A DNA stretch of 64,000 nt from contig CAVFFT010000027.1 of assembly GCA_963621885.1 (NCBI GenBank), positions 1 through 64,000 of the forward strand, in the 5' to 3' direction. Both the position numbers and the translations under genes were made by a program. Below, piece by piece: positions 16,532 to 25,853 of this stretch (the stretch's first letter is position 1; every line of letters begins with the position of its first letter). Below the pieces are notes generated by a model, which ran no database searches, was not told where the DNA came from, and saw nothing but the letters and a program-made list of their open reading frames with translations. The stretch is from UMGS1519 sp963621885. GTDB lineage: Bacteria > Actinomycetota > Coriobacteriia > Coriobacteriales > Eggerthellaceae.

Positions 16532-17134
16532 ATGAAACGCGTGATAATCGCGAGCAACAATGCGCATAAGGTCGACGAGATCGAGCATGCGCTCGATTTC
16601 CCCGGCTGGCAATTCTGCACGCTGCGGGAGGCGGGAATCACGTCCAATCCCGAAGAGGATGGCGACAGCTTCGAGGCGAACGCGCGCATCAAGGCGCGTG
16701 CCGCACGGGCGGCGGCGGGCGAGGCGGTTGCCGTGCTCGCGGACGACTCCGGTTTGCAGGTGGATGCGCTCGATGGCGCGCCGGGCGTGTACTCTTCTCG
16801 CTATGCCGGCACGGATGGCGACGACGCGGCGAACAACGCGAAGCTTCTGCGCGAGCTTGCCGAGGTGCCGACCGAAAAGCGAACCGCGCGTTTCGTGTGC
16901 GTGCTCGTGTTCATCGACGAGGATGGCAGCGAGCTTGTGGTGCGGGGCGAGGTTCCCGGACGCATCGATTACGAAGCGCATGGCGAGGCCGGGTTTGGCT
17001 ACGATCCGCTTTTCCTTCCCGATGAATACGGCGGGAAGCTTTCGTTTGCGGAAGTGGCTCAGTCGGAAAAGTCGAAGATTAGCCATCGAGGATGCGCTTT
17101 GCGGGCCTTGCGCGCGCAGCTTGAATCTCGGTGA
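16532..17134 (+). CDS. rdgB: dITP/XTP pyrophosphatase (RdgB/HAM1)
   Basis: A 200-residue enzyme of usual size. Motifs: SNNAHKVDEIEHAL at the N-terminus, LADDSGLQVDALDGAPGVYSSR, GFGYDPLFL and the C-terminal SHRGCALRAL. It hydrolyses dITP, XTP and other deaminated purine triphosphates to monophosphates, keeping them out of DNA and RNA. GGAGG precedes the ATG by 7 nt. It follows the L,D-transpeptidase gene by 8 nt, so the two are cotranscribed. Confidence 0.95.
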   Translation: MKRVIIASNNAHKVDEIEHALDFPGWQFCTLREAGITSNPEEDGDSFEANARIKARAARAAAGEAVAVLADDSGLQVDALDGAPGVYSSRYAGTDGDDAANNAKLLRELAEVPTEKRTARFVCVLVFIDEDGSELVVRGEVPGRIDYEAHGEAGFGYDPLFLPDEYGGKLSFAEVAQSEKSKISHRGCALRALRAQLESR

Positions 17135-17211
17135 GAAAGCTCAGCCTTGCAACGCCAGAATCTAAGCAGGTCTGAGAAGGGAGCCCGAAGGGGCAGAGGG
17201 GAAGGAATGCG

Positions 17212-17979
17212 ATGATACGAGTTGGTGTTGCGGGTTGCGCAGGACGGATGGGCACGGCCGTTGTCGAGGCGGTGCAATCTGCTCCCGATATGGAGCTTGC
17301 CTGCGGAATCGACCCTCAGGCGTCACAGGATGCCGGCTACCCCTGCTTCCCGGATGTGGCATCCGCGGTCGCGCAGGCGAGATTTGACGTGCTTGTTGAT
17401 TTCACCCGCCCCGATATCGTCGAGGGCAATATTCGTGCGGCGCTTCCCGCGGGAATCGATTGCGTTATCGGCACGACGGGCCTTTCAAACGAATTGCTTG
17501 ATGAGCTCGCGGCGCTGGCTCCTTCCGGTACCTGCCTTTTTGTGGCGCCCAATTTTACCGTTGGCGCGGTTCTCATGATGAAGTTCGCCGAAATGACGGC
17601 CCCTTACCTAGACGAGGCAGAAGTCATCGAATACCATCATGCCAAGAAGCGGGATGCTCCTTCGGGGACGGCGAAACGTACCGCCGAGATTATCGCGGCG
17701 GCGCGTGAAGCAAGCCCCCAGGTTCCTGGCCGCGAGAGTGAGCTGCCCGGTTGCGAGGGCGCGCGTGGTGCCTTGGTTGATGGCGTGCCTGTCCATTCGG
17801 TGCGCTCGATGGGTTTCGTGGCAAGCCAGGAGGTCGTTTTTGGCTCGATGGGTCAGTCGCTGACCATTCGGCACGATTCTTGGGACAGGACTTCCTACAT
17901 GCCCGGAGTTCTTCTTGCCGTGCGGAAGGTCCGCAATTGCGAGGGGCTCATCGTGGGTTTGGAGCATTTCATGTTTTAG
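17212..17979 (+). CDS. dapB: 4-hydroxy-tetrahydrodipicolinate reductase
   Basis: A 255-residue enzyme of the lysine/diaminopimelate pathway, reducing the DapA product with NAD(P)H. The nucleotide site GVAGCAGRMG begins at residue 3. DFTRPD and GTTGLS are typical, and the catalytic block EYHHAKKRDAPSGTA contains the conserved His pair and Lys. GGGGAAGGAA precedes the ATG. dapA follows 94 nt downstream, in the reverse of pathway order. Confidence 0.96.
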   Translation: MIRVGVAGCAGRMGTAVVEAVQSAPDMELACGIDPQASQDAGYPCFPDVASAVAQARFDVLVDFTRPDIVEGNIRAALPAGIDCVIGTTGLSNELLDELAALAPSGTCLFVAPNFTVGAVLMMKFAEMTAPYLDEAEVIEYHHAKKRDAPSGTAKRTAEIIAAAREASPQVPGRESELPGCEGARGALVDGVPVHSVRSMGFVASQEVVFGSMGQSLTIRHDSWDRTSYMPGVLLAVRKVRNCEGLIVGLEHFMF

Positions 17980-18073
17980 GCGAGAGCCTCTGTGTCAGGT
18001 GGGATAATCGGTAAACGTGCCGTGGTTCTTCCGCTGGAATCGCGCGCGACGGGATCAAGCGAAAGGACGAGCG

Positions 18074-18982
18074 ATGCTTTACCAGGACAAACCGATATTT
18101 GGAACGATGATTCCTGCAATGGTGACCCCGTTTGATAAGAATGGCGAGCTCGACCTTAATCAGGCACAGACCTTGGCGAAGCGCCTTGTCGACAACGGCG
18201 CCGATGGCCTTGTCATCAACGGAACGACCGGTGAAAGCCCCACGGTCTTCTATCCCCAGAAGATGGAGCTCTTCCGCGCGGTCGTCGAGGCGGTTTCCGG
18301 ACGGGTGCCCATCGTGGCGAACGTCGGCGACAACTGCACGGCGGATACCGTGGACTTCGCACGCGAGGTGCAGAAGCTCGGCGTCGACGGCTTCATGCTG
18401 GTGGTTCCCTATTACAACAAGCCTCCGCAAGAGGGCCTTTATCGCCACTTCAGCACGATTGCCGGTGCGGTCGACCTGCCCTGCATTCTTTACAACATCC
18501 CTGGTCGCTGCGTTATCAACATGCAGCCTGAAACGACCCTGCGTCTTGCGCGCGATGTCGAGAACATCGTGGGCGTGAAAGAGGCAAGCGGCAAGTACGA
18601 CCAGATTCAGCAGATCATCAACGAGGCGCCCGAAGGCTTCTTCGTCTACTCGGGCGACGACGATCAGACCTACGACATCATGAAGATGGGTGGCGCGGGT
18701 GTCATCTCCACCATCGGCAATGTGGCGCCGGCGCGTATGCGCGAGGTTGTTGACCTGTGCGCCGCAGGCGATTGGGATGCGGCTTTCGCGGCGAACGAGA
18801 AGCTCGCTCCGCTGATGAAAGAGCTCTTCATCACGGCGAACCCGATCATGGTGAAAGAGGCGCTGAACCTTCTCGGCTTCCCGGTTGGCGGCCTTCGCCT
18901 GCCGCTTATTCCGGCGACGCCGGAGCAGTCGGCAGAGCTCGCGCAGGTGATGCGCGAGGTTGGCGTGCTTCCTGCGGAGTAG
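18074..18982 (+). CDS. dapA: 4-hydroxy-tetrahydrodipicolinate synthase
   Basis: A 302-residue class I aldolase condensing pyruvate with aspartate semialdehyde. It shows the NGTTGESPT block, the catalytic Tyr in YNIPGR and the Schiff-base Lys in VGVKEASGKYDQ. ATG 18074 has AAAGGACGAG upstream and gives the usual length; an upstream in-frame ATG at 18017 would add 19 atypical residues. No lysine riboswitch was seen ahead of dapB or dapA. Confidence 0.96.
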   Translation: MLYQDKPIFGTMIPAMVTPFDKNGELDLNQAQTLAKRLVDNGADGLVINGTTGESPTVFYPQKMELFRAVVEAVSGRVPIVANVGDNCTADTVDFAREVQKLGVDGFMLVVPYYNKPPQEGLYRHFSTIAGAVDLPCILYNIPGRCVINMQPETTLRLARDVENIVGVKEASGKYDQIQQIINEAPEGFFVYSGDDDQTYDIMKMGGAGVISTIGNVAPARMREVVDLCAAGDWDAAFAANEKLAPLMKELFITANPIMVKEALNLLGFPVGGLRLPLIPATPEQSAELAQVMREVGVLPAE

Positions 18983-19315
18983 GCGGAAGAGCGCGAGCCG
19001 TCGGACTGCCGGACTACCGGACTGTCGGACGGGCTGCCAAAAAGACTGACGGGAGACCGCCGGAGAGCGACGGACGAACTGTTGGAAAGAGCGCGTTCGC
19101 AAGCGAAAAGATGCGAGCCGCATGGTTTGAATGTGAGAGAGGCCTGCCGCCTTCGGGCGGCGGACCTCATTCCGCTATAAAAGGCGGTGTCAATGTGGGC
19201 ATATCCGAAGCGCTGACTTCGGTTTTTGGTACATGGGGAAGCGCGCCTTGCGGGGCGCGCTGAGCGTTCGCCAGCATGTGCGGACGCGCGAGGGAAAGAA
19301 GCAGAATAGAACGAT
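18983..19315. other. Intergenic gap with 8-bp tandem repeat and a hairpin
   Basis: CGGACTNN repeats every 8 bp at 19002, 19010, 19018 and 19026. A GC-rich hairpin CCGCC-TTCG-GGCGG lies near 19150, without a T-run. TATAAA near 19176 could be a promoter element for the RNase J gene. No coding region is supported. Confidence 0.45.
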
Positions 19316-21184
19316 ATGACTGAACAATCCAAGAACAAAAAGGGGACGCGCGGCAAGGAACGCTCCGAGTCGAAGAATGCGAATACGCAGGCCGCTCGGG
19401 GGCACAACCGCACGCAGTACTACAAGCATGTGAAGCTCGAGCATGAGCGGCCGCAGATTACCCGTGGTCAGCAGGCGCCTTCGCGCGCACGCGAGATCGA
19501 TCGCCGCCGCAATTTCATGACCCCGCAGAAAGACCCCAACGCGGTTCTGAAAGTGATTCCGCTTGGCGGCTTGGACGCCATCGGCAAGAACATGACGGTC
19601 TTCGAGTGCGGCGACGATATCGTGCTCGACGATGCGGGATGCATGTTCCCCGATGACAACCATCCGGGCATCGACCTCATCCTGCCCGATTATTCCTACA
19701 TCCTCCAGAACGCCGACCGCCTGCGCGGCATCGTCATCACGCATGGTCACGAGGACCATACCGGCGCTCTGCCGTATGTGCTCAAAGACCTCGATCAAGA
19801 GGTGAACATCTACGGCACGAAGATGACGCTCGGCCTGATCGAGGGGAAGCTGAAGGAGCATCGCGTCAAGAACGCCAAGCTCATCGAGGTGCGTGGCGGC
19901 GAGGCCGTCCAGCTTGGCTGCATCAAGTGCGATTTCTTCTCGGTCAACCACTCGATTCCCGGTTCGCTCGGCGTGTTTTTCCAGACGCCGGCAGGAAACG
20001 TGCTCCATACCGGCGACTTCAAGCTTGACCAGTCGCCTATCGATGGCGTGTTCACCGATTTCGGATCCATCGCGCGCTTTGGCGAAATGGGCGTCGACCT
20101 CATGATGTCCGACTCGACGAACGCGAACACGAAGACCTTCACCCCCAGTGAGGCTGAGGTGGGTCACGTGCTCCGTCGCATCATTTCGCAGGCGACCGGG
20201 CGCGTCGTGATTGCATCCTTCGCAAGCCACATCCATCGCATGCAGCAGATTTGCGATGCGGCGGTGGAAGCCGGCCGCAAGGTTGTGGTGTCGGGCCGTT
20301 CGATGGTGCAGAACACCGATATCGCGCGCCGTCTTGGTTATCTGCATATCAACGACGACGACCTCGTTGACGCCTACGACATCGATGGTCTTCCGCCCGA
20401 CAAGATTGTCGTGATGTGCACGGGAAGCCAGGGAGAGCCGCTTTCGGCGCTCGCGCGCATCGCCGGTGGCAACCACAAGACGATTTCGCTCGAGGAGGGC
20501 GACACCGTCATCCTTTCCGCATCGCCGGTTCCGGGCAACGAGAAGGCTGTCACGAAAGTGATGAACCTCCTTGCCAAGATCGGCTGCGACGTCTGGGACA
20601 AGAAGCGCGACCTCGTGCACGTCTCCGGTCATGGTGGTGCCGAGGAGCTGAAGATCATGCTCTCCATCGCGCGTCCGCGCGCCTTCCTGCCGGTTCACGG
20701 CGAGGCGATTCACCTGCGCGCGCATGCACATCTGGGAGCGCTCACGGGTGTTCCGCCCGAGAACATCTACATTCTCGAGAATGGTGACACGCTCGAGCTT
20801 TCCGCGCGTGGCGTGAGGCTGGGCGAGCAGGTGCAGAACGGCATCGTGCTTGTCGATGGCCTGCGCGTGGGCGATACGAGTCAGGACGTGCTTGACGAGC
20901 GCACGAGCCTTGCCTCGCAGGGCTTCGCGACGGTGGCCTGCGCGGTCGATCGCATGCAGAAGCGCATCATCGGCAATGTGCTGATTGAGATGCATGGCAT
21001 CACGAGCGACGAAGAGCTCATTCAGGATGCGCAGTCGCGGGTGCGCCGCAAGCTCCAGGACGTGCTGGCGGATGACGCATCGACGAAGGATATGAAAAAG
21101 GCGTGCCGCAACGCGCTTTTGAAGGTACTGTGGGAGGAAATAAAGCAGCGGCCCATGGTCATTGTGAATGTGCTTGAAGTGTAG
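19316..21184 (+). CDS. rnj: Ribonuclease J
   Basis: A 622-residue metallo-beta-lactamase/beta-CASP nuclease. After a basic, disordered head of about 75 residues comes the beta-lactamase domain with the zinc site THGHEDHTGAL (near 142). The beta-CASP region follows, with SDSTNANT, SGRSMVQNT, CTGSQGEPLSAL and a final SGHGGAEELK and PVHGEAIHL, then the RNase J C-terminal domain. RNase J degrades and matures RNA by 5'-3' exonuclease and endonuclease activity. RNase Y is also in this window, so the cell has the Gram-positive type degradation set. Confidence 0.95.
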   Translation: MTEQSKNKKGTRGKERSESKNANTQAARGHNRTQYYKHVKLEHERPQITRGQQAPSRAREIDRRRNFMTPQKDPNAVLKVIPLGGLDAIGKNMTVFECGDDIVLDDAGCMFPDDNHPGIDLILPDYSYILQNADRLRGIVITHGHEDHTGALPYVLKDLDQEVNIYGTKMTLGLIEGKLKEHRVKNAKLIEVRGGEAVQLGCIKCDFFSVNHSIPGSLGVFFQTPAGNVLHTGDFKLDQSPIDGVFTDFGSIARFGEMGVDLMMSDSTNANTKTFTPSEAEVGHVLRRIISQATGRVVIASFASHIHRMQQICDAAVEAGRKVVVSGRSMVQNTDIARRLGYLHINDDDLVDAYDIDGLPPDKIVVMCTGSQGEPLSALARIAGGNHKTISLEEGDTVILSASPVPGNEKAVTKVMNLLAKIGCDVWDKKRDLVHVSGHGGAEELKIMLSIARPRAFLPVHGEAIHLRAHAHLGALTGVPPENIYILENGDTLELSARGVRLGEQVQNGIVLVDGLRVGDTSQDVLDERTSLASQGFATVACAVDRMQKRIIGNVLIEMHGITSDEELIQDAQSRVRRKLQDVLADDASTKDMKKACRNALLKVLWEEIKQRPMVIVNVLEV

Positions 21185-21396
21185 TTCGCGCTGAACCGCG
21201 CGCGGCATCGCGAGAAGGCTTGCGGCGCGCGGTCCGGGACGTTTCCGGGGCTTCTCGAGCGACGGGCGCGAAGTACGTGACGGGCTCGCAAGAGTGGCGC
21301 GCGCGGCAGCCGCGCCGGCGCAAAGTGTCCATCGCGCACGCCGCGCGCGGCAGACATACCATTAACGCAGTTTAAACGCAGCAGTCGGGAGTGATT

Positions 21397-23922
21397 TTGG
21401 CAGGCAAGAAACAACAGGGCAGCACGCGGAAGGCCGCCTCTCCGGCAAAGGTGCGCGCCGAGCGCAATATGCGGGGGATGGAAGCGGCTCCTCAGCAGGA
21501 GGGCTTTATCGACGCGCGCACGCGCCGCGATATCGGCGGCGTGGTGTTCATCATCATTGGCGTCGCTCTGTACGCGATGATGACGATTCCGACGAACGCC
21601 GTCGTTGCCTCGGCGCTCTCCGAATTTCTGCATCTTGGTTTCGGGAAAGGCGCGTATGTCTTTCCCTTTGTCCTCGTGCTTATCGGCATAAGTTTCATCA
21701 TCCGTTTCCAGGATGAACGGGTGCCCGCCCGTGTCGCGGTGGGTCTCTTCATCATGTTCGTCGCGATTCTCGGCATCCTTGGCCTGTACACACCGGGTGT
21801 TGATGTGGGGTCGACGAACTACCTGTTCCTGCGGCAGAATCTGCTCGATCAGGGCGGCTATGTGGGTGCGGGAATCGCCTGGGTTGGCGTGCGCTTTTTG
21901 GGTGTTGCCGTATCGGCGATCGTGCTGGTGGGCCTTATCGTCATCGCCCTCATGGTGATCGGCTTCTCCATCAATGGAATCGTCACGCGCTTGCGTGAGG
22001 TTCGCGAGCGGAAGCGCGAGAACGCTCAGGAGGCCGCAGGCGAAGACGAGCCGGTGACTTCGGGTGGAAAGCCCCGCCGCAAAAAGCGGGAGCGCCCGAG
22101 CATAGCGGGCTTTGACGATATGCCGCGTCGTGTCGCCGAACATACGACGCATATGAAGGAGGCGCTTGCTGGCAACTCCTCACGCGTGACCAGGCTTGCT
22201 GCGGAAAACGACGATGTGCTTGATGCGGAGATTCTTCCTGCCGACGATGTGAAAACGCGCCGCCTTTCGCCTTCGAGCGCATCGCAAACGACGGCATCCG
22301 ACACGCTGACGCGCAAACTGGGAACCGAGCAGGGCGCTCCGAAGCGTAAGAAGACGCCTTCCGGTCAGGGTTCTGCCAGCACGACAGGCGCAACCGGACA
22401 GGCTTCCAGTCGCGGCGCTACCGGCGGCTCGCTTGCATATCCGCAGGCCACGGAGGGTTTCGTGCTCCCTGACATGAGCCTGCTGCGCACCTCTTCCAAG
22501 AGCGAGCGCATGCGCGAGAGCGACGACATCCTCCGCGAGACGGCGACGCTTCTGCAGAACACGCTTGAGGACTTCGGCGTTCCGGTCGAGGTTGTGGGCT
22601 GGGTTGCCGGCCCGACGGTGACGCTTTTCAAAATCAATTTGCCCTCCGGCATTCGCGTGAACCGTATCACGAACCTGACCGACGATATCGCCCTTGCCCT
22701 CGCCGCGCCTGGCGTGCGCATTTTCGCGCCCATTCCCGGCACGAATTATGTGGGCGTGGAGGTGCCGAACAAGGTGCGCCGCAACGTCTATCTGGGCGAC
22801 GTGCTTCCCGCCGCGAAGCCGGGGCCGCTTCAAGTGGCGGTTGGCGAGGATGTCGAAGGCCACAAGATGGTGTTCGACCTCGCGAAAATGCCGCACCTGC
22901 TCGTGGGCGGCACCACCGGTTCCGGTAAGTCGATCGCCATCAACTCGATGATCATGTCGATTCTCATGCGCGCGACGCCGGATGAGGTGCGCTTCATCAT
23001 GGTCGACCCGAAGCGCGTCGAATTCGCTCCCTACAATGGCATTCCGCATCTGTACGTGCCGGTCGTGACCGAGCCGCGCGAAGCGGCGAGTGCCCTTGCC
23101 TGGGGTGTCGCGGAAATGGAGCGGCGCCTGAAGGTGTTCAGCAAGGTGGGCGCGCGCGACATTGGCCAGTACAACACGAAGGTTCATCAGGGCCTGCTTG
23201 ACGAGGAGGGCGCCGACCCCGCCCGTCAGATGCCCTATATCGTCATCGTCATCGACGAGCTTGCCGACCTCATGATGAATGTGGGCAAGGACGTGGAATT
23301 CAGCATTAGCCGCATCGCCCAGCTTGCGCGTGCCGCGGGCATTCACATGATCGTGGCGACGCAGCGCCCGTCGACAAATGTCGTGACCGGCCTCATCAAG
23401 GCGAACATCACGAACCGCATGGCGCTTACCGTGGCGTCGGGCATCGACTCGCGCGTCATTCTGGATTCGACCGGCGCGGAGAACCTCATCGGCAACGGCG
23501 ACATGCTCTTTGGCAAGCCGGAATTCGCAAAGCCGGTGCGTTTGCAAGGCTGCTTTGTTTCGCCGGAAGAGATCGAGGCGGTCGTCACCTGCCTGAAGGA
23601 GCAGGGCGAACCCGATTACCACACCGACATTCTGAAGACTAACCTCATGAGCATCGGAACCCCGGTTTCGGGATCGAACGGGTCGGCCGCCAACGAGGAT
23701 CCGCTTCTGTGGGATGCGGCTGAGCTTGTCGTGTCTGCGAAGAGCGCGTCGACCTCGAACATTCAAAGGCACTTCAGCATAGGATATTCACGGGCTGGCC
23801 GTATAATGGACATGCTTGAGGAAAAAGGCGTGGTGGGCCCATCAAAGGGAAGTAAACCGCGTGACGTACTGATAGATGAGCTCGAACTTGAGAGCTTAAA
23901 AGCATTCGAGGCGAACGACTAA
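21397..23922 (+). CDS. ftsK: DNA translocase FtsK/SpoIIIE
   Basis: About 841 residues. Four membrane helices occupy residues 45-190. A Ser/Ala/Lys-rich linker runs to about 370. The motor domain has Walker A GGTTGSGKS (near 505), DPKRVEF and Walker B IVIVIDELADLMM. A C-terminal gamma winged helix ends with SIGYSRAGRIMDMLEEKGVVGP. It pumps chromosome ends through the closing septum. The TTG at 21397 has a CGGGAG 5 nt upstream; a GTG two codons earlier lies inside that site and is the alternative. The gene for the RodZ-like protein follows 14 nt later. Confidence 0.95.
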   Translation: MAGKKQQGSTRKAASPAKVRAERNMRGMEAAPQQEGFIDARTRRDIGGVVFIIIGVALYAMMTIPTNAVVASALSEFLHLGFGKGAYVFPFVLVLIGISFIIRFQDERVPARVAVGLFIMFVAILGILGLYTPGVDVGSTNYLFLRQNLLDQGGYVGAGIAWVGVRFLGVAVSAIVLVGLIVIALMVIGFSINGIVTRLREVRERKRENAQEAAGEDEPVTSGGKPRRKKRERPSIAGFDDMPRRVAEHTTHMKEALAGNSSRVTRLAAENDDVLDAEILPADDVKTRRLSPSSASQTTASDTLTRKLGTEQGAPKRKKTPSGQGSASTTGATGQASSRGATGGSLAYPQATEGFVLPDMSLLRTSSKSERMRESDDILRETATLLQNTLEDFGVPVEVVGWVAGPTVTLFKINLPSGIRVNRITNLTDDIALALAAPGVRIFAPIPGTNYVGVEVPNKVRRNVYLGDVLPAAKPGPLQVAVGEDVEGHKMVFDLAKMPHLLVGGTTGSGKSIAINSMIMSILMRATPDEVRFIMVDPKRVEFAPYNGIPHLYVPVVTEPREAASALAWGVAEMERRLKVFSKVGARDIGQYNTKVHQGLLDEEGADPARQMPYIVIVIDELADLMMNVGKDVEFSISRIAQLARAAGIHMIVATQRPSTNVVTGLIKANITNRMALTVASGIDSRVILDSTGAENLIGNGDMLFGKPEFAKPVRLQGCFVSPEEIEAVVTCLKEQGEPDYHTDILKTNLMSIGTPVSGSNGSAANEDPLLWDAAELVVSAKSASTSNIQRHFSIGYSRAGRIMDMLEEKGVVGPSKGSKPRDVLIDELELESLKAFEAND

Positions 23923-23936
23923 GAGGAGGTTGTGTC

Positions 23937-25286
23937 GTGCCAGACGGTTTCGGTTCCCAATTGCGCTCGGCCCGCGTGCGCAAAGGGATGGATGTTAATA
24001 CGGTGGCACGTCGCCTGCGCATTCGCCCTGATATCATCCAAGCAATCGAAGAGGGGGACTTCGAACGTATGCCTCCGCGCGGCTATGCGCGGAACATGAT
24101 CAATTCTTACGCGCAGCTTCTCGGTTTGAATGCTTCCGAGGTCACGAACCGCTACCTCGATGCGCAATACGCCCATCAGGTGGATGCCGCCCGCGCCGCC
24201 GCGCGCGATCATTCGCGAAGCAATGGTTTCGACATGCCCGGCTCCAGCCGGTATGCGGCGGGACGCGCCGATGCGGCACGTCGTCGGCAGGCGCAGCAAA
24301 ACGACCACTACGAGATCTCCGGTTATGAGCGGGGCGACCTGACGCGCCCGCGGAATGCCGTTCCGCGCGATCGCCAATATGCCGACCGCAACAACAATGG
24401 CCGCCGCTTGTACAACGAATACGACTCGGGTCGCGTCATGAGCCGCACCGAGGCGGAGCGCGCCTACCAGCGCGGTGGGCGTCATCGTTCGCAGAGCCGC
24501 GTTCTCAACGAAGAGGCGCCATTCAATGTCGTGGCAAGCCCCGCGCCGAAGCATGGCCTCGGTTCTCAGGTGCACGGCATTGGCGGCTTCGATATGCGGC
24601 TGGTGGCGCTTATCGCCATCGGCGTCATTCTCGTGATTGCGCTTCTCGTCCTTCTGCTGGGACGGGGATGCAGCTCCCAGTCGGAGGAAACGACTCTTCC
24701 CGTTACAAGCGAATCCGCCTCGGCGGCAGCGAGCTCCTCTTCGGGGACAAGCGCGACGGCGCCGACCTCGTTCACATTCAGCTACAACGTGAATAGCGGC
24801 ACGACGACCTGGATTGAGGTCTACATCGACGGCGAACGCCAGGTGGCGGAAAACGTTGAGGGTCCCGCGACGAAGACCTTCACCACTTCGGGCGTGCTTG
24901 AATTCATCTGCGCTGATCCGAGTGGCGTGAAGGCGACGCAGGACGGCAAGGACATCACGTTGACCACGAACGACAAGGGCATTGTCGACATCAAGATCGA
25001 CTTCAACGACGTGCTGGCGCAGTGGCAGCAACAGCATGGCGTGACATCTTCGAGCGCCTCGTCTTCATCGTCGGCTTCGACCTCGTCAAGCTCCTCGAGC
25101 TCCTCGAGCTCAAGCCTGCGTGGCATCGATACGGAAGCGCGCGCGGCGGCAAGCTCGTCGGCGAGCTCCGATGATTCCGACAGCTCCGATGACGGCTCAT
25201 CTGATGAAGATTACTCGTATGACGACTCGTATGACGACGAGGGATATTACGATGATGGTTCGTCGGATGATTCGACGGAGTACTAG
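23937..25286 (+). CDS. RodZ-like HTH membrane protein
   Basis: A 449-residue protein. It has an N-terminal helix-turn-helix of the RodZ type (residues 3-70, with GSQLRSARVRKGMDVNTVARRL and RPDIIQAIEEGDF). A basic, polar linker, one membrane helix (about 221-243) and an external beta domain of DUF4115 type (about 280-365) follow. The tail is almost entirely Ser, Asp and Tyr. RodZ links MreB to the wall synthesis machinery in rods, but no mreBCD is present here. In Gram-positive bacteria such proteins often lie next to ftsK, as here. GTG start with GAGGAGG upstream. Confidence 0.85.
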   Translation: MPDGFGSQLRSARVRKGMDVNTVARRLRIRPDIIQAIEEGDFERMPPRGYARNMINSYAQLLGLNASEVTNRYLDAQYAHQVDAARAAARDHSRSNGFDMPGSSRYAAGRADAARRRQAQQNDHYEISGYERGDLTRPRNAVPRDRQYADRNNNGRRLYNEYDSGRVMSRTEAERAYQRGGRHRSQSRVLNEEAPFNVVASPAPKHGLGSQVHGIGGFDMRLVALIAIGVILVIALLVLLLGRGCSSQSEETTLPVTSESASAAASSSSGTSATAPTSFTFSYNVNSGTTTWIEVYIDGERQVAENVEGPATKTFTTSGVLEFICADPSGVKATQDGKDITLTTNDKGIVDIKIDFNDVLAQWQQQHGVTSSSASSSSSASTSSSSSSSSSSSLRGIDTEARAAASSSASSDDSDSSDDGSSDEDYSYDDSYDDEGYYDDGSSDDSTEY

Positions 25287-25342
25287 CACTTCATGTAATT
25301 CGTGCTCGCGAATAGCGCGTGCCATACCGGAAAGGCAGGGCA

Positions 25343-25840
25343 ATGGCAAAAGATTCCAGCTTTGATATCGTCTCCGAAGTTGATATGCAGGAGATAGACA
25401 ACGCATGCGGACAGGCGACCAAAGAGCTGAAGCAGCGTTACGACCTGAAGGACACCGGTTCGCGTCTTGAGCTCGACAAACGGGCGCAGACGATCACCGT
25501 GACCGCGCCGAGCGACTTTGTGGCGAAGCAGATCATCGATATCATTCAGTCGAAGCTTATCCGCCGCAACGTCGACATCAAGAGCGTGCAGTGGGGCAAG
25601 GTTGAGAACGCCTCCGGTGGCACGGTTCGCCAGACCGGCACGATTGTCAGCGGAATCGACCGCGAGATCGCCGGCAAGATCAACAAGGACCTCAAGGCCC
25701 TGAAGCTCAAGGTGAAGGTGACCATCGAGGACGACAAGCTGCGCGTCACGAGCGCCAAGATCGACCTGCTGCAGGAGGTCATCGGCTACCTGAAGGAACA
25801 GGATTACGGCATTCCGCTGCAGTACGTGAACTACCGATAA
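25343..25840 (+). CDS. YajQ-family nucleotide-binding protein
   Basis: A 165-residue protein starting MAKDSSFDIVSEVDMQEIDNA, the YajQ/UPF0234 signature, with the second block GKINKDLKALKLKVKV. Some members bind cyclic di-GMP or tRNA, and the cellular role is not settled. ATG 25343 follows an AGGCAGGG site; an in-frame ATG 24 nt earlier would add eight atypical residues. It lies in a run of same-strand genes from ftsK to pgsA-cinA. Confidence 0.92.
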   Translation: MAKDSSFDIVSEVDMQEIDNACGQATKELKQRYDLKDTGSRLELDKRAQTITVTAPSDFVAKQIIDIIQSKLIRRNVDIKSVQWGKVENASGGTVRQTGTIVSGIDREIAGKINKDLKALKLKVKVTIEDDKLRVTSAKIDLLQEVIGYLKEQDYGIPLQYVNYR

Positions 25841-25853
25841 GAGCGCATCACTT